Part shown: one piece after another, positions 8,153 to 17,270 of the stretch
Layout: each line of letters begins with the position of its first letter
How positions within the stretch are numbered: position 1 is the stretch's first letter
Source: Azospirillum oleiclasticum
GTDB lineage: Bacteria; Pseudomonadota; Alphaproteobacteria; Azospirillales; Azospirillaceae
Length of the DNA stretch: 64,000 nt
Reading direction: 5' to 3'
NCBI RefSeq assembly: GCF_013423485.1
Contig: NZ_JABFFR010000021.1
Coordinates: 172,665-236,664, forward strand
Notes under the pieces: model-generated
The model's database searches: none
What the model was told of the DNA's origin: nothing
Seen by the model: the letters and a program-made list of their open reading frames with translations, nothing else
Position numbers and translations under genes: made by a program

Positions 8153-9343
8153 TCAGCGCCCCTGCCCGGTCCACATGCTGAGCAGGCGGCGCTCGTCGGC
8201 CGTGATGCCGGTGATGTTGCCGGGCGGCATGGCGTCCGACAGAACGGCCTGGAGCCGGATGGGGTCGGCGTGGCGACGGATCTCGTCGGCCGTGTCGAGC
8301 CGCACGCCGCGCGGCGGGGCGGCGATGCCGTCCCAGACCGGCGTCGCCGCATGGCACATGCTGCAGCGGGAGATCACCACCTCCTCCACCGCGGCGAAAT
8401 CGACCGTCGAGCCGGCGGTGGCCGAGGCCACCGCCTCGCGCGGGCCGGCCGACGCCAGCCAGACGACGAGGCCCCCCCCCGCCGCGGCCACCGCCCAGGT
8501 CCACCAGGGGCTGCCCCGGCCGGCGTGGCGGCTGTTGAAGAAATGGCGGATCACCGCCCCCATCACGATGACCACCGCGACGATCACCCAGTTGTAGCGG
8601 GTGCCGAAGCTGGTCGGGTAATGGTTGCTCAGCATCAGGAAGACGACGGGCAGCGTCAGGTAGTTGTTGTGCAGCGACCGCTGTTTCGCCGTCCGGCCAT
8701 AGGCGGGGTCCGGGGTGCGCCCGGCGAGGAGGTCGCCCACCACGATCTTCTGGTTGGGAATGATCACCAGGAAGACGTTGGCCGCCATGATCGTGCCGAT
8801 CAGCGCCCCGACCTGGAGCATCGCCCCGCGCCCGCTGAACAGATGGGCGAAGACGAAGGCCGCCGCCACCAGGAAGGCGAAACCCACCAGCGCCAGCCGC
8901 AAATCGGAGTCGGCCAGCGAGGAGCGGCACAGCCGGTCGTAGACGTACCAACCCACGACCAGCGATCCGGCGCTCACCGCGATCGCCGCCCACACCGGCA
9001 TCTCCATGACCGCCGGATCGATCAGGAACAGGTCGGCCCCGCGGTAGTAGAGGACGCAGAGCAGGAAGAAGCCGCTCATCCAGGTGGCGTAGCTCTCCCA
9101 CTTGAACCAGGTCAGCTTCTCCGGCAACGCCACCGGGGCCACCGTGTACTTCATCATGTGGTAGAAGCCGCCGCCATGCACCTGCCAGGCGTCGCCCGAC
9201 ACGCCGGCCGGCAGCCCCTCGCGCTTGGTCAGGCTGGCGTCGAGATGAATGAAGTAGAAGGAGGAGCCGATCCACGCGATGGCGGTCACCACGTGCAGCC
9301 AGCGCACCGCGAAGTTGATCCACTCCCAAACCAATGGGTCCAT
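8153..9343 (-). CDS. puuD: Membrane-bound urate oxidase with cytochrome c domain (PuuD)
   Basis: A 396-residue protein. The N-terminal urate-oxidase domain carries about eight membrane helices (WLHVVTAIAWIGSSFYFIHLD, then HMMKYTVAPVALPEKLTWFKWE). The C-terminal domain is a monohaem cytochrome c with CSMCH at about residue 327 and a distal Met in DAMPPGNITGI. PuuD oxidises urate to 5-hydroxyisourate and passes electrons to the respiratory chain instead of making H2O2. The ATG at 9343 (MDPLVWEWINF) is the family start. It is divergent from an allantoate-amidohydrolase-like gene with a 145 bp shared control region, which fits one purine-degradation unit. Confidence 0.95.
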   Translation of the reverse strand: MDPLVWEWINFAVRWLHVVTAIAWIGSSFYFIHLDASLTKREGLPAGVSGDAWQVHGGGFYHMMKYTVAPVALPEKLTWFKWESYATWMSGFFLLCVLYYRGADLFLIDPAVMEMPVWAAIAVSAGSLVVGWYVYDRLCRSSLADSDLRLALVGFAFLVAAAFVFAHLFSGRGAMLQVGALIGTIMAANVFLVIIPNQKIVVGDLLAGRTPDPAYGRTAKQRSLHNNYLTLPVVFLMLSNHYPTSFGTRYNWVIVAVVIVMGAVIRHFFNSRHAGRGSPWWTWAVAAAGGGLVVWLASAGPREAVASATAGSTVDFAAVEEVVISRCSMCHAATPVWDGIAAPPRGVRLDTADEIRRHADPIRLQAVLSDAMPPGNITGITADERRLLSMWTGQGR

Positions 9344-9488
9344 GCCGCCCCCGCCTTCCCCGTCGTGATGCCGTCCGCATCCCAACGGTAGCCGAACCGG
9401 GGACGCTGGCAAGCCTCGTGCGAACGGGATCGTCCCGTTCCCGCAGTTTGGGGAAGCGGGTCACCCGCGCGCGGGCTATTCTGGCGGC

Positions 9489-10727
9489 ATGACGACGCAC
9501 CCGCCCCCCGCCCCCGCCGCCGCGCTCATGCAGCAGCTCGCCGACTTCGCCGGATTCAGCGACGAGGAGGGGGCGCTCACGCGCCTCTACCTGTCCCCCG
9601 CCCACCGCGAGGCGGTGGCGTGGCTACGCGACCGGATGACCGAGGCCGGCATGTCCGTCCGGCTGGACCCGGCGGCCACACTGATCGGCCGCTACGAGGG
9701 GACACGGCCCGGCCTGCCCGCCGTGCTGATCGGGTCGCACATCGACACGGTGCGCAACGCCGGTCGCTACGACGGCAACTTCGGCGTGCTGGCCGGCGTG
9801 CAGGCGGTGGCCGAGCTGAACCGCCGAGGCGAGCGGCTGCCCTTCGCCATCGAGGTGCTGGCCTTCGGCGACGAGGAGGGGGTGCGCTTCCCGGTGACGC
9901 TGACGGGCAGCCGCGCCATCGCCGGCACCGTCACCCCCGGCGCTTTCGACGTGGCGGACCGCGACGGGGTACGCCACGGCGACGCGCTGCGTGCCTTCGG
10001 CGGCGATCCCGACCGCGTCGGCGAGGCCGCGAAGCGGCCGGAGGATGTGCTGGCCTATCTGGAGCTGCACATCGAGCAGGGCCCGGTGCTGGAGTCGGAA
10101 GGGCTGCCCGTCGGCGTGGTGACCGCCATCAACGGCGCGCGCCGCTTTCGCATCACCGTCGGCGGCATGGCCGGACATGCGGGCACCGTACCGATGGAGA
10201 TGCGCCGCGACGCGCTGACCGCCGCCGCCGAGATGATCCTGGCCATCGAGCGCCGCGCCCTTGCCGAGCCCGATCTGGTGGCCACGGTCGGCACCATCGA
10301 GGCGCTGCCCGGTGCGGTGAACGTGATCCCCGGCCGGGCCCGCTTCACCATCGATCTGCGCGCACCGCAGGATTCGCAGCGGGACAAGGCGGCAGAGGAC
10401 ATCCGCGCGGCGCTGGACGGCATCGCCGCCTACCGCCGGGTGACGCTGGCGGTGGAGCCGATCCACGCGGCGCCGGCGGCGCAGTGCGATCCCACCCTGA
10501 TGGACGCGTTCGCGGCGGCGATCGAGCGCGCCGGGATAAGGCCCTTCCGTCTGCCAAGCGGGGCCGGGCACGACGCCATGGCGCTGGCGACGCTCTGCCC
10601 GGTCGCCATGCTGTTCGTCCGCTGCAAGGGCGGCGTCAGCCACAATCCGGCGGAATCCATCACGGTGGACGACGCCGCTGTTGCCCTGGACGTGCTGCTG
10701 GATATGCTGCGCACCCTCAAGCCTTAG
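9489..10727 (+). CDS. Allantoate amidohydrolase / N-carbamoyl amidase (M20 family)
   Basis: A 412-residue binuclear-metal amidohydrolase of the hydantoinase/carbamoylase group. Visible metal and substrate motifs are GSHIDTVRNAGRYDGNFGV (about 82-100), AFGDEEGVRFP (about 126-136) and ELHIEQGPVLESEG (about 194-207), with the dimerisation part starting NGARRFRITVGGMAGHAGT. Enzymes of this kind hydrolyse allantoate or N-carbamoyl amino acids. The divergent puuD makes allantoate or a ureidoglycine step the likely role, but carbamoyl-amino-acid hydrolysis cannot be excluded by sequence alone. Cytoplasmic. The M20 gene follows 30 bp later on the same strand. Confidence 0.88.
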   Translation: MTTHPPPAPAAALMQQLADFAGFSDEEGALTRLYLSPAHREAVAWLRDRMTEAGMSVRLDPAATLIGRYEGTRPGLPAVLIGSHIDTVRNAGRYDGNFGVLAGVQAVAELNRRGERLPFAIEVLAFGDEEGVRFPVTLTGSRAIAGTVTPGAFDVADRDGVRHGDALRAFGGDPDRVGEAAKRPEDVLAYLELHIEQGPVLESEGLPVGVVTAINGARRFRITVGGMAGHAGTVPMEMRRDALTAAAEMILAIERRALAEPDLVATVGTIEALPGAVNVIPGRARFTIDLRAPQDSQRDKAAEDIRAALDGIAAYRRVTLAVEPIHAAPAAQCDPTLMDAFAAAIERAGIRPFRLPSGAGHDAMALATLCPVAMLFVRCKGGVSHNPAESITVDDAAVALDVLLDMLRTLKP

Positions 10728-10757
10728 CCACTGACGCCCTGGGGAGGGCCCGGACCC

Positions 10758-11990
10758 GTGATTGCCGACACCGCAGCCGCCGCCATCGGCGACTTCGTCG
10801 CGAAAAACCGCGACCGCCAGCTCCGCTTCCTGGCCGAACTGGTCAAGGTGCCCTCCGACAACCCGCCCGGCGACTGCGCGCCGCACGCCCTGCGCACCGC
10901 CGAGCTGCTGGAGGAGCTGGGCTTCACGGTGGAGCGGCACCCGGTGCCGGAGGCGACGGTGCGCGCCGCCGGCATGCTGACGGCCACCAACGTGATCGCC
11001 CGCCGCCGCTTCGGCGACGGCCCGACCATCGCGCTGAACGCGCACGGCGACGTGGTGCCGCCCGGCGAGGGCTGGACGCATGATCCCTACGGCGCCGAGA
11101 TCGTCGATGGCTGGATGTACGGGCGCGGGGCGGCGGTCTCCAAGTCGGACTTCGCCACCTATGCCTTCGCCATCCTGGCACTGGAGGCGCTGGGCCAGCC
11201 GCTCAAGGGCACCATCGAGCTGCACGGCACCTGGGACGAGGAGATCGGCGGCGAGATCGGGCCGCAATGGCTGCTGGAGCAGGGCATCACCAAGCCCGAC
11301 CTGTGCATCGCCGCCGGCTTCTCCTACGCCGTGGTCAACGCCCACAACGGCTGCCTGCATCTGGAGGTGGAGGTCATCGGCCGCTCCGCCCACGCCGCCC
11401 GTCCGAGCACCGGGGTGGACGCGCTGGAGACCGCCAACGCCATCCTCACCCGCCTCTACGCCCACCGGAAGAGCTACGCGGCGAAGCCGTCGGCGGTGCC
11501 GGGCATCGGTTGCCCGCAGCTCACCGTCGGGCTGATCAAGGGCGGCATCAACACCAACGTGGTGCCCGACCGCATCACCTTCCGCCTCGACCGCCGGCTG
11601 GTGCCGGAGGAGACGGGGGCGACGGTGGAGCAGGAGCTGCGCGCTCTGATCGCGGAGGCCGCCGCGGCCTTCCCCGAGGCGCGGGTGGAGGTGCGCCGCA
11701 TCCTGCTGGCCCAGCCGCTCACCCCGCTGCCCGGCACCGAGCGGCTGGCGTCCACGCTGGCGGAGCACGCCAGCGCCGTGTTCGGGGAGCCGGTGGGCAC
11801 GGTCGGCGTGCCGCTCTACACCGACGCCCGGCACTACGCCGCCGCCGGCATCCCCATCGTGCTGTACGGCGCCGGCCCGCGCAGCATCGAGGAGGCCAAC
11901 GCACACCGCGCCGACGAGCGCCTGCCCGTCGCCGACCTGTTCAGAGCGACAGAAGTGGTCGCGCGGGCTCTGCTGGAGCTTCTTTCGTAG
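10758..11990 (+). CDS. M20 family amidohydrolase (ArgE/DapE-like)
   Basis: A 410-residue zinc-dependent amidohydrolase with a GTG start at 10758 preceded by GGGGAGGG. The metal motifs are TIALNAHGDVVPPGEGWT (about 88-105), the RGAAVSKSDFATYAFA Asp region, and GTWDEEIGGEIGP (about 158-170). The dimerisation domain starts with EVIGRSAHAARPSTGVDA. It follows the allantoate-amidohydrolase-like gene by 30 bp and is probably cotranscribed, so a role in ureide or amino-acid nitrogen salvage is likely; the substrate is not determined. Its last 50 bp overlap the 3' end of the convergent lipoprotein gene. Confidence 0.88.
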   Translation: MIADTAAAAIGDFVAKNRDRQLRFLAELVKVPSDNPPGDCAPHALRTAELLEELGFTVERHPVPEATVRAAGMLTATNVIARRRFGDGPTIALNAHGDVVPPGEGWTHDPYGAEIVDGWMYGRGAAVSKSDFATYAFAILALEALGQPLKGTIELHGTWDEEIGGEIGPQWLLEQGITKPDLCIAAGFSYAVVNAHNGCLHLEVEVIGRSAHAARPSTGVDALETANAILTRLYAHRKSYAAKPSAVPGIGCPQLTVGLIKGGINTNVVPDRITFRLDRRLVPEETGATVEQELRALIAEAAAAFPEARVEVRRILLAQPLTPLPGTERLASTLAEHASAVFGEPVGTVGVPLYTDARHYAAAGIPIVLYGAGPRSIEEANAHRADERLPVADLFRATEVVARALLELLS

Positions 11991-12819
11991 CCGCTGGCGC
12001 CGGGGTGGCGGGCGTCGACGCTGCCGGAGCTGCGGTTTCCGGTGCCGCGGCTCCCGGCGCCGGGTCGGCCGCCGGCGCTGTCGTCGCGGCCGGGGCGGGG
12101 CTGGCCGCGGGCGGCTCCGGCAACGGGGTCACGGTCGGGGCCGCGGCGGCGGGCGCCGGATTGCCCGCGTTCTCCGACCGCAGGGAGAGCGGTGCCTGCA
12201 CCGCCGGTGCGGCACCGGCGTCCTTCGCCGCCTCCCCCGCCGATGGATTGGCCGGCGGTGGGGTTGTCGCGGCGGGCGCATCCTTGGCCGGGGCATCCTT
12301 GGGTGGCGTCCCCGACGCCGGGGGGGCGGATTTGCCCGGCTCCTCAACGGCGACCGAGTAGTCGGGTACGATGCGCGCCTGGTTGCCGGTGATCACCAGC
12401 ACCTTCTGGCCGATGGCGATGGGCTTCTCCTCCCGCTGGGTCAGCGAGAGCAGGTCACCGTTCGGCTTGCGCACGATGTATTCCCAGCCCGTGGTGTCGC
12501 CGGTCACCCGCTCGATGGTGGTGCCGAGGATGGTGCCGACCGCCGTGCCCCCCACCGCGCCCAGCGCCGAATTGAAGCCCCCCGGCCCCACCTGAGCGCC
12601 GAGGATGCCGCCCGCCGCCCCGCCGGTGACCGCGCCCACGGTGCCGCTGGCGCTGATCACCACCTGCCGGAAGCCGACGACGACCGCCGGCTCGACCTTG
12701 TTGGCCTGCTGGACGGCGTTGCTGGCGTAGGAGTCGGGGGAGTAGGTGGAGGACGAGGTGCAGCCCGCAAGGCCGATCAGGACGGCGGCGGACAGGCCGA
12801 TCGCGATGGAGCGTGACAA
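11941..12819 (-). CDS. Glycine-zipper outer-membrane lipoprotein with Pro/Ala tail
   Basis: A predicted lipoprotein of about 292 residues. The TTG at 12819 is chosen because it gives a textbook lipoprotein signal, MSRSIAIGLSAAVLIGLAGC, with the lipobox Cys at residue 20, and because AAGGGA lies seven bases upstream. An upstream TTG at 12897 would add 26 residues and spoil the signal peptide. Residues about 55-100 form a glycine-zipper 2TM module (GTVGAVTGGAAGGILGAQVG, ALGAVGGTAVGTILG), as in SlyB/17 kDa antigen proteins, followed by a compact domain with two predicted strands (GWEYIVRKPNGDLLSL, GQKVLVITGNQARIV). The last 110 residues are Pro/Ala-rich, possibly spanning toward peptidoglycan. 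Confidence 0.8.
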   Translation of the reverse strand: MSRSIAIGLSAAVLIGLAGCTSSSTYSPDSYASNAVQQANKVEPAVVVGFRQVVISASGTVGAVTGGAAGGILGAQVGPGGFNSALGAVGGTAVGTILGTTIERVTGDTTGWEYIVRKPNGDLLSLTQREEKPIAIGQKVLVITGNQARIVPDYSVAVEEPGKSAPPASGTPPKDAPAKDAPAATTPPPANPSAGEAAKDAGAAPAVQAPLSLRSENAGNPAPAAAAPTVTPLPEPPAASPAPAATTAPAADPAPGAAAPETAAPAASTPATPAPAATKEAPAEPARPLLSL

Positions 12820-12966
12820 GGCGGAATCCCTTGGCCGATGCTTCAAACCGGTGTGATAGGGGATCGCGCCGCCGGAGTCACCCGGCGTTTTCCGCAATCC
12901 GCCCCCGACCGGAACAGGCGTTGTTGCGATGCAACATAATGCCGCGGTCGCGGCACCCGGCCGCGC

Positions 12967-15126
12967 CTACCGCCCCCGCGACCGGTCCACGGAATTGATC
13001 GCGGGGGTGGCGCGGAGCGCCGCGATGATGTTGGTCAGGTGCTTGGCGTCCTTCACGTCGATGTCGATCAGCAGCTCGAAGAAGTCCTGGTTGCGGCTGG
13101 TGATCTTCAGGTTCGTGATGTTGCCGCCGTTCTTGCCGATCACGGTGGACAGGGTGCCGAGCGACCCCGGTTCGTTGGCGACCACGAGGCTGATGCGGCC
13201 GACGTGATCCTCCGGCGTGTCGGGGCCGACATCCCACGCCACGTCGATCCAACGCTCCGGCGATTCGTGGAAGCTCTCCAGCGTCTCGCAGTCGATGGTG
13301 TGGATGGTCACGCCCTTACCGGTGGTGACGATGCCGACGATGCGGTCGCCAGGCAGCGGGTGGCAGCAGCGGGCGTAATGCACGGCCATGCCGGGGATCA
13401 GGCCGCGGATGGGCAGCGCCGATTCGCGGCCCTTCGGCTTCGGCCTGGTCTTGACGGTGACGGTGCCGTCCGCCTCCTTCGGCGTGGTCTGCGCCTTGTG
13501 GCCGGGGAAGACGGCGTGGAAGACCTCGCGCCCCGAATGCAGGCCGGACCCGACGGCGGCCAGAAGATCGTCCGCCGACGGCTGTTGGAAGATCTTGATG
13601 ACTCCGTCCAGCGCCTTGTCCGAGAACTCGTAGCCTTCCGCCTTGAACTGGCGCTGCAGTATGGCGCGGCCGAGCTCGATGTATTGCGAGCGCTGCTGGG
13701 TGCGCAGGAACTTGCGGATGCGCGCCCGCGCCTTGCCGGTGACGACGAAGCGCTCCCACCCCGGCACCGGCGACTGCGCTTTGGAGGTGATGACCTCCAC
13801 CTGATCGCCGTTCTGGAGCTGGGTCCGCAGCGGCAGCATGCGGCCGTTGATCTTGGCGCCCACGCAATGGTCGCCGACCTCCGAATGGACGGCGTAGGCG
13901 AAATCCACCGGCGTCGCCCCGCGCGGCAGGGCGATCAGGTCGCCCTTGGGGGTGAAGCAGAAGACCTGGTCCTGGAACAGCTCCAGCTTGGTGTGCTCCA
14001 GGAACTCCTCGGGCTTCTGGGCGTGCTCCAGGATGTCCAGAAGCTCGCGCAGCCAGCGGTATTCGCGCCCCTTGGCGACCGCCTGCGGGTCCTGCTTGTA
14101 GGCCCAGTGGGCGGCGACGCCCAGCTCGGCGATCTCGTGCATGTCGCGGGTGCGGATCTGAACCTCGATCCGGTTGCGCTCCGGCCCGATCACACCGGTG
14201 TGCAGGCTCTTGTAGCCGTTGGGCTTGGGCGTCGAGATGTAGTCCTTGAAGCGGCCGGGAACCACCGGATACTTCGCGTGGATCAGCCCCAGCGCCATGT
14301 AGCAGCTCGGCAGCGAGTCCACGATGATGCGGAACGCCATGATGTCCGAGAGCTGCTCGAAGCTGACGTTCTTCATTTGGAGCTTGCGCCAGATCGAATA
14401 GGCCGACTTCTCGCGCCCGGTCACCTGGGCGTCCGGCAGGCCCTCGGCCGCCAGCGTTTGCTTCAACTCGCCGATGATGCGCTGGATCTGGCTCTGCCCC
14501 TCGGTGCGCAGGCGGGCGAGCTGGGCCAGGATGCTGTCGCGGGCGTCGGGGTTGAGCTGGGCGAAGGCGAGATCCTCCAGCTCGTCCTTCACCTGATGCA
14601 TGCCGATGCGCTCGGCCAGTGGCGCGTAGATCTCCAGCGTCTCCCGGGCGATGCGCTTGCGCTTGTCCGGGTTCTTCAGGTGGTGGAGCGTGCGCATGTT
14701 GTGGAGGCGGTCGGCGAGCTTGACCAGGAGGACGCGGATGTCCTCCGACATGGCCAGCACCAGCTTGCGGAAATTCTCCGCCTGCTTGGTCTGCTCGCTG
14801 TGCATCTCCAGGCGCGACAGCTTGGTCACGCCGTCCACCAGCCGGGCGATGTCCTTGCCGAACAGCCGCTCGATGTCCTCCAGCGTCGCCACGGTGTCCT
14901 CGACCGTGTCGTGCAGCAGGGCGGTGGCGATGGTGCCGGCGTCCAGCTTGAGCTGGGTGAGGATGCCGGCGACCTCCAGCGGGTGCGAGAAGTAGGGGTC
15001 GCCGGAGGCGCGCGTCTGCGTGCCGTGCGCCTTCATCGAGAAGACGTAGGCCTTGTTGAGCAGATCCTCGTCGGCCGACGGATCGTAGGCCCGGACCCGC
15101 TCCACCAGCTCATATTGCCGGATCAT
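12967..15126 (-). CDS. rsh: Bifunctional (p)ppGpp synthetase/hydrolase (RelA/SpoT homologue)
   Basis: A 719-residue stringent-response enzyme with all domains in order. The HD hydrolase domain (about 1-190) has FSHPLEVAGIL, ALLHDTVEDT and LADRLHNMRTL. The synthetase domain (about 230-350) has REKSAYSIWRKLQ and RFKDYISTPKPNGYKSLHT. The TGS domain follows (FCFTPKGDLIALPRGATPVD), and a C-terminal ACT domain ends the protein (SLVVANEPGSLGTLSTVIGK). Because the HD motif is intact, hydrolase activity is expected; single Rsh proteins of alphaproteobacteria usually do both reactions. It lies just downstream of rpoZ in the same direction, the widely conserved rpoZ-rsh order. Confidence 0.97.
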   Translation of the reverse strand: MIRQYELVERVRAYDPSADEDLLNKAYVFSMKAHGTQTRASGDPYFSHPLEVAGILTQLKLDAGTIATALLHDTVEDTVATLEDIERLFGKDIARLVDGVTKLSRLEMHSEQTKQAENFRKLVLAMSEDIRVLLVKLADRLHNMRTLHHLKNPDKRKRIARETLEIYAPLAERIGMHQVKDELEDLAFAQLNPDARDSILAQLARLRTEGQSQIQRIIGELKQTLAAEGLPDAQVTGREKSAYSIWRKLQMKNVSFEQLSDIMAFRIIVDSLPSCYMALGLIHAKYPVVPGRFKDYISTPKPNGYKSLHTGVIGPERNRIEVQIRTRDMHEIAELGVAAHWAYKQDPQAVAKGREYRWLRELLDILEHAQKPEEFLEHTKLELFQDQVFCFTPKGDLIALPRGATPVDFAYAVHSEVGDHCVGAKINGRMLPLRTQLQNGDQVEVITSKAQSPVPGWERFVVTGKARARIRKFLRTQQRSQYIELGRAILQRQFKAEGYEFSDKALDGVIKIFQQPSADDLLAAVGSGLHSGREVFHAVFPGHKAQTTPKEADGTVTVKTRPKPKGRESALPIRGLIPGMAVHYARCCHPLPGDRIVGIVTTGKGVTIHTIDCETLESFHESPERWIDVAWDVGPDTPEDHVGRISLVVANEPGSLGTLSTVIGKNGGNITNLKITSRNQDFFELLIDIDVKDAKHLTNIIAALRATPAINSVDRSRGR

Positions 15127-15258
15127 GCCGACCGGCCCCGCGCCCGTGGCGCCCGCTTCGGGGAAGGACCGCCGCGCGCCGCTCGGGGGCGCGAGGGGGA
15201 TGGAAGGGACCGCGGCGCCCGCACCGGCGCCCCGTTCCCGGAAAACGACCGGCCGGGG

Positions 15259-15708
15259 TTAGAGATCGCCCTCGGCGTCGCGCCCGACCACGTCATCTTC
15301 GGTCATATCGAACGCCGCATCGGGGTCGCCCTCGACCTCGGACATCATGTCGTCCTCGCCCGACAGCTCCTCGGCGTCGCCCATGGCGTCGTCGTCGGCG
15401 AGCGACGCGTCGCGGCCCTGCCGCGCCCAGTCGTTCTCGCCGGCCATCAGCTCGACGATCTCCTCCTCGGGCTCGTCCGGCTCGACGTGCTTCTGGTGGC
15501 CCTTGATCAGCGAGTTCTGGAGGGTGTCGAGCGACACGGTCTCATCCGCGATCTCGCGCAGCGCCACGACGGGGTTCTTGTCGTTGTCGCGGTCGATCGA
15601 CAAGGGCGCGCCGGACGCGATCTCGCGCGCCCGCTGAGCCGCCATCATCACCAGATCGAACCGGTTGGGCACCTTGAGGACGCAATCTTCAACGGTAACG
15701 CGGGCCAT
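15259..15708 (-). CDS. rpoZ: RNA polymerase omega subunit
   Basis: A 149-residue protein. The conserved omega core is residues 1-65: MARVTVEDCVLKVPNRFDLV, MMAAQRAREIASG, and NPVVALREIADE. It continues into a long, very acidic and probably disordered tail (about 80-149, rich in Asp and Glu), an extension known in alphaproteobacterial omegas. Omega helps assemble beta-prime and forms part of the (p)ppGpp binding site in proteobacteria, which suits the neighbouring rsh. The ATG at 15708 is the family start. Confidence 0.96.
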   Translation of the reverse strand: MARVTVEDCVLKVPNRFDLVMMAAQRAREIASGAPLSIDRDNDKNPVVALREIADETVSLDTLQNSLIKGHQKHVEPDEPEEEIVELMAGENDWARQGRDASLADDDAMGDAEELSGEDDMMSEVEGDPDAAFDMTEDDVVGRDAEGDL

Positions 15709-15740
15709 TCCGAACCAACTCCAGTGTCGCCTGAACGATC

Positions 15741-15769
15741 AATATATTGGCAGGACGCCGGTCAAGCAA
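15741..15769 (-). promoter_or_regulatory. Probable sigma-70 promoter of rpoZ-rsh
   Basis: On the minus strand TTGCTT (15764-15769), 17 bp spacer, TATATT (15741-15746), ending 33 bp before the rpoZ start. It is the only AT-rich patch in this short intergenic region. Confidence 0.55.
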
Positions 15770-15829
15770 GCACGGCAAGCGCGCCGCCCACCCATGCGCG
15801 CCCGTTCTGCGGCACCGGTCGGCGCAGGA

Positions 15830-16267
15830 TCACCCCGCCATCGCCTCCGTGAACCGCTCGAAGAAGCGGTCGATGTGGGTCTGGGCCTTCGCCTGCATCA
15901 GCTTTGCGGCCATCTGGCCGACGCGCCCGCCGATCTCGGCGGTCAGGCGGTAGGAGAGGAGCGTGTGGCCGGAGAGGTCGGCGAGGCGGATTTCGACCAC
16001 CCCCTTGGCGAAGCCGAGCAACCCCGTCCCCTCCCCGTTCAGCACGTAGAAGCCCGGCGGGTCCACCGGCTCCACCTCCACGCGCCCTTCGAAGCGCGCC
16101 TTCAGCGGGCCGACGGAGAGGCGGACGCGGGCCGCGTATTCCACGTCAGACCGCCGCTCCATGGCTTCCAGCGCGGAGATGCAGCGCATCAGCACCGCCT
16201 CGTCGCACAGCGCGTGGAAAACCCGCTCGCGGTCGGCGGGGATGCGGTGGTCGCCTTGAAGTTCCAC
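15830..16267 (-). CDS. CoxG-like SRPBCC family protein
   Basis: A 145-residue protein with a GTG start at 16267 (V/M-ELQGDHRIPADRERVFHAL), matching the usual start of carbon monoxide dehydrogenase subunit G homologues. Further motifs are DVEYAARVRLSVGPLKARFEG, GEGTGLLGFAKGVVEI and LSYRLTAEIGGRVGQMAAKL. The fold binds hydrophobic ligands or membranes; CoxG recruits CO dehydrogenase to the membrane in Oligotropha. No Cox genes are near, so here it is best called a CoxG-like SRPBCC protein. GGGAG lies seven bases before the GTG. An open frame extends far upstream without family similarity. Confidence 0.85.
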   Translation of the reverse strand: MELQGDHRIPADRERVFHALCDEAVLMRCISALEAMERRSDVEYAARVRLSVGPLKARFEGRVEVEPVDPPGFYVLNGEGTGLLGFAKGVVEIRLADLSGHTLLSYRLTAEIGGRVGQMAAKLMQAKAQTHIDRFFERFTEAMAG

Positions 16268-16511
16268 GTGCCACTCCCGATCGCCCCGACGTTGGCGGCG
16301 AATGTGGGGGGCCCCCCGCGGTGGGTCCAGGGTCAGCCATGAACAATTTGACACTTGAGCTTGTCGAGCTGCGGCGCTACGCCGCTTCCTGCGCTTTCCA
16401 GCTCCCGAACGAGCCGGAAAGCCGCATCGACGCCATAGGAGCAGGGAGGCAGGATCGCGCCATGCGAGTCTGTGCAGGGAACCTGCCGTGCCGGTGCCGG
16501 AGGGCCGCGGC

Positions 16512-17270
16512 ATGGCGATGATCGACATCCGACAGCTTGTGAAGCGCTTCGGCACCTTCACCGCCGTGGACGGGGTGAGCTTCTCCGTCGAGCGCGGCAC
16601 GGTGCTGGGCTTCCTCGGCCCCAACGGGGCCGGCAAATCCACCACCATGAAGACCATCACCGGCTTCCTGGCCCCGACCTCGGGCAGCGTGTCGGTGTGC
16701 GGCTTCGACGTCGAGAAGGCGCCGCTGGAGGCCAAGCGCCGCATCGGCTACCTGCCGGAGGGGGCGCCCACCTACCCCGACATGACGCCAGCCGGCTTCC
16801 TCGACTTCATCGCCGACGTGCGCGGCATGACGCGCGCGCAGCGCACGCAGGCCGTGGCAGGGGCGGTCGAGCGGGTGGAACTGGGGGCGGTGCTGCACCA
16901 GCCCATCGAGACGCTGTCCAAGGGCTTCAAGCGGCGCGTCGGGCTGGCCCAGGCCATCCTGCACGACCCGGAGGTGCTGATCCTGGACGAGCCGACCGAC
17001 GGGCTGGACCCCAACCAGAAGCACCAGGTGCGCCGCCTGATCGCGTCCATGGCCGCCGACAAGGCCATCGTCATCTCCACCCACATCCTGGAGGAGGTGG
17101 AGGCGGTGTGCACCCGCGCCCTGATCATCGGCCGCGGCAAGGTGCTGGCCGAGGGGCATCCGGCCGAGGGCGGCTGGCGCTTCGGCGATCTGGTGGCCGC
17201 CCCCGGCCGCATGGACGCCCTGTTCCGCCGCATCACCACCGGGGCCAGCGATCTGGGGGAGGCCGCCTGA
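16512..17270 (+). CDS. ABC transporter ATPase (GldA-like)
   Basis: A 252-residue ATPase. Walker A GPNGAGKST is at about 36-44, the signature LSKGFKRRVGLAQ at about 135-147 and Walker B VLILDEPTDGLDP at about 154-166, with the switch His in STHILEEVE. The start at ATG 16512 (MAMIDIRQLV) has GGAGGG nine bases upstream; a GTG at 16488 is an alternative. It is the first gene of a four-gene operon, translationally coupled to the permease by a TGATG overlap. The set (ATPase, ABC-2 permease, GldG-like protein, DUF4340) resembles the gliding-associated Gld ABC system but is common in non-gliding bacteria, where its substrate is not known. Confidence 0.92.
   Translation: MAMIDIRQLVKRFGTFTAVDGVSFSVERGTVLGFLGPNGAGKSTTMKTITGFLAPTSGSVSVCGFDVEKAPLEAKRRIGYLPEGAPTYPDMTPAGFLDFIADVRGMTRAQRTQAVAGAVERVELGAVLHQPIETLSKGFKRRVGLAQAILHDPEVLILDEPTDGLDPNQKHQVRRLIASMAADKAIVISTHILEEVEAVCTRALIIGRGKVLAEGHPAEGGWRFGDLVAAPGRMDALFRRITTGASDLGEAA

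Noticed and set aside
7404..9605. A 733-codon frame antisense to GST and in another frame of puuD
   Set aside because: Low-complexity Arg/Gly-rich translation; puuD and GST fully account for the region.
13039..15852. A 937-codon open frame antisense to rsh and rpoZ
   Set aside because: It mirrors third-position GC bias of real genes, is rich in Leu/Gln/Arg/Val without domains, and rsh and rpoZ are certain on the other strand.
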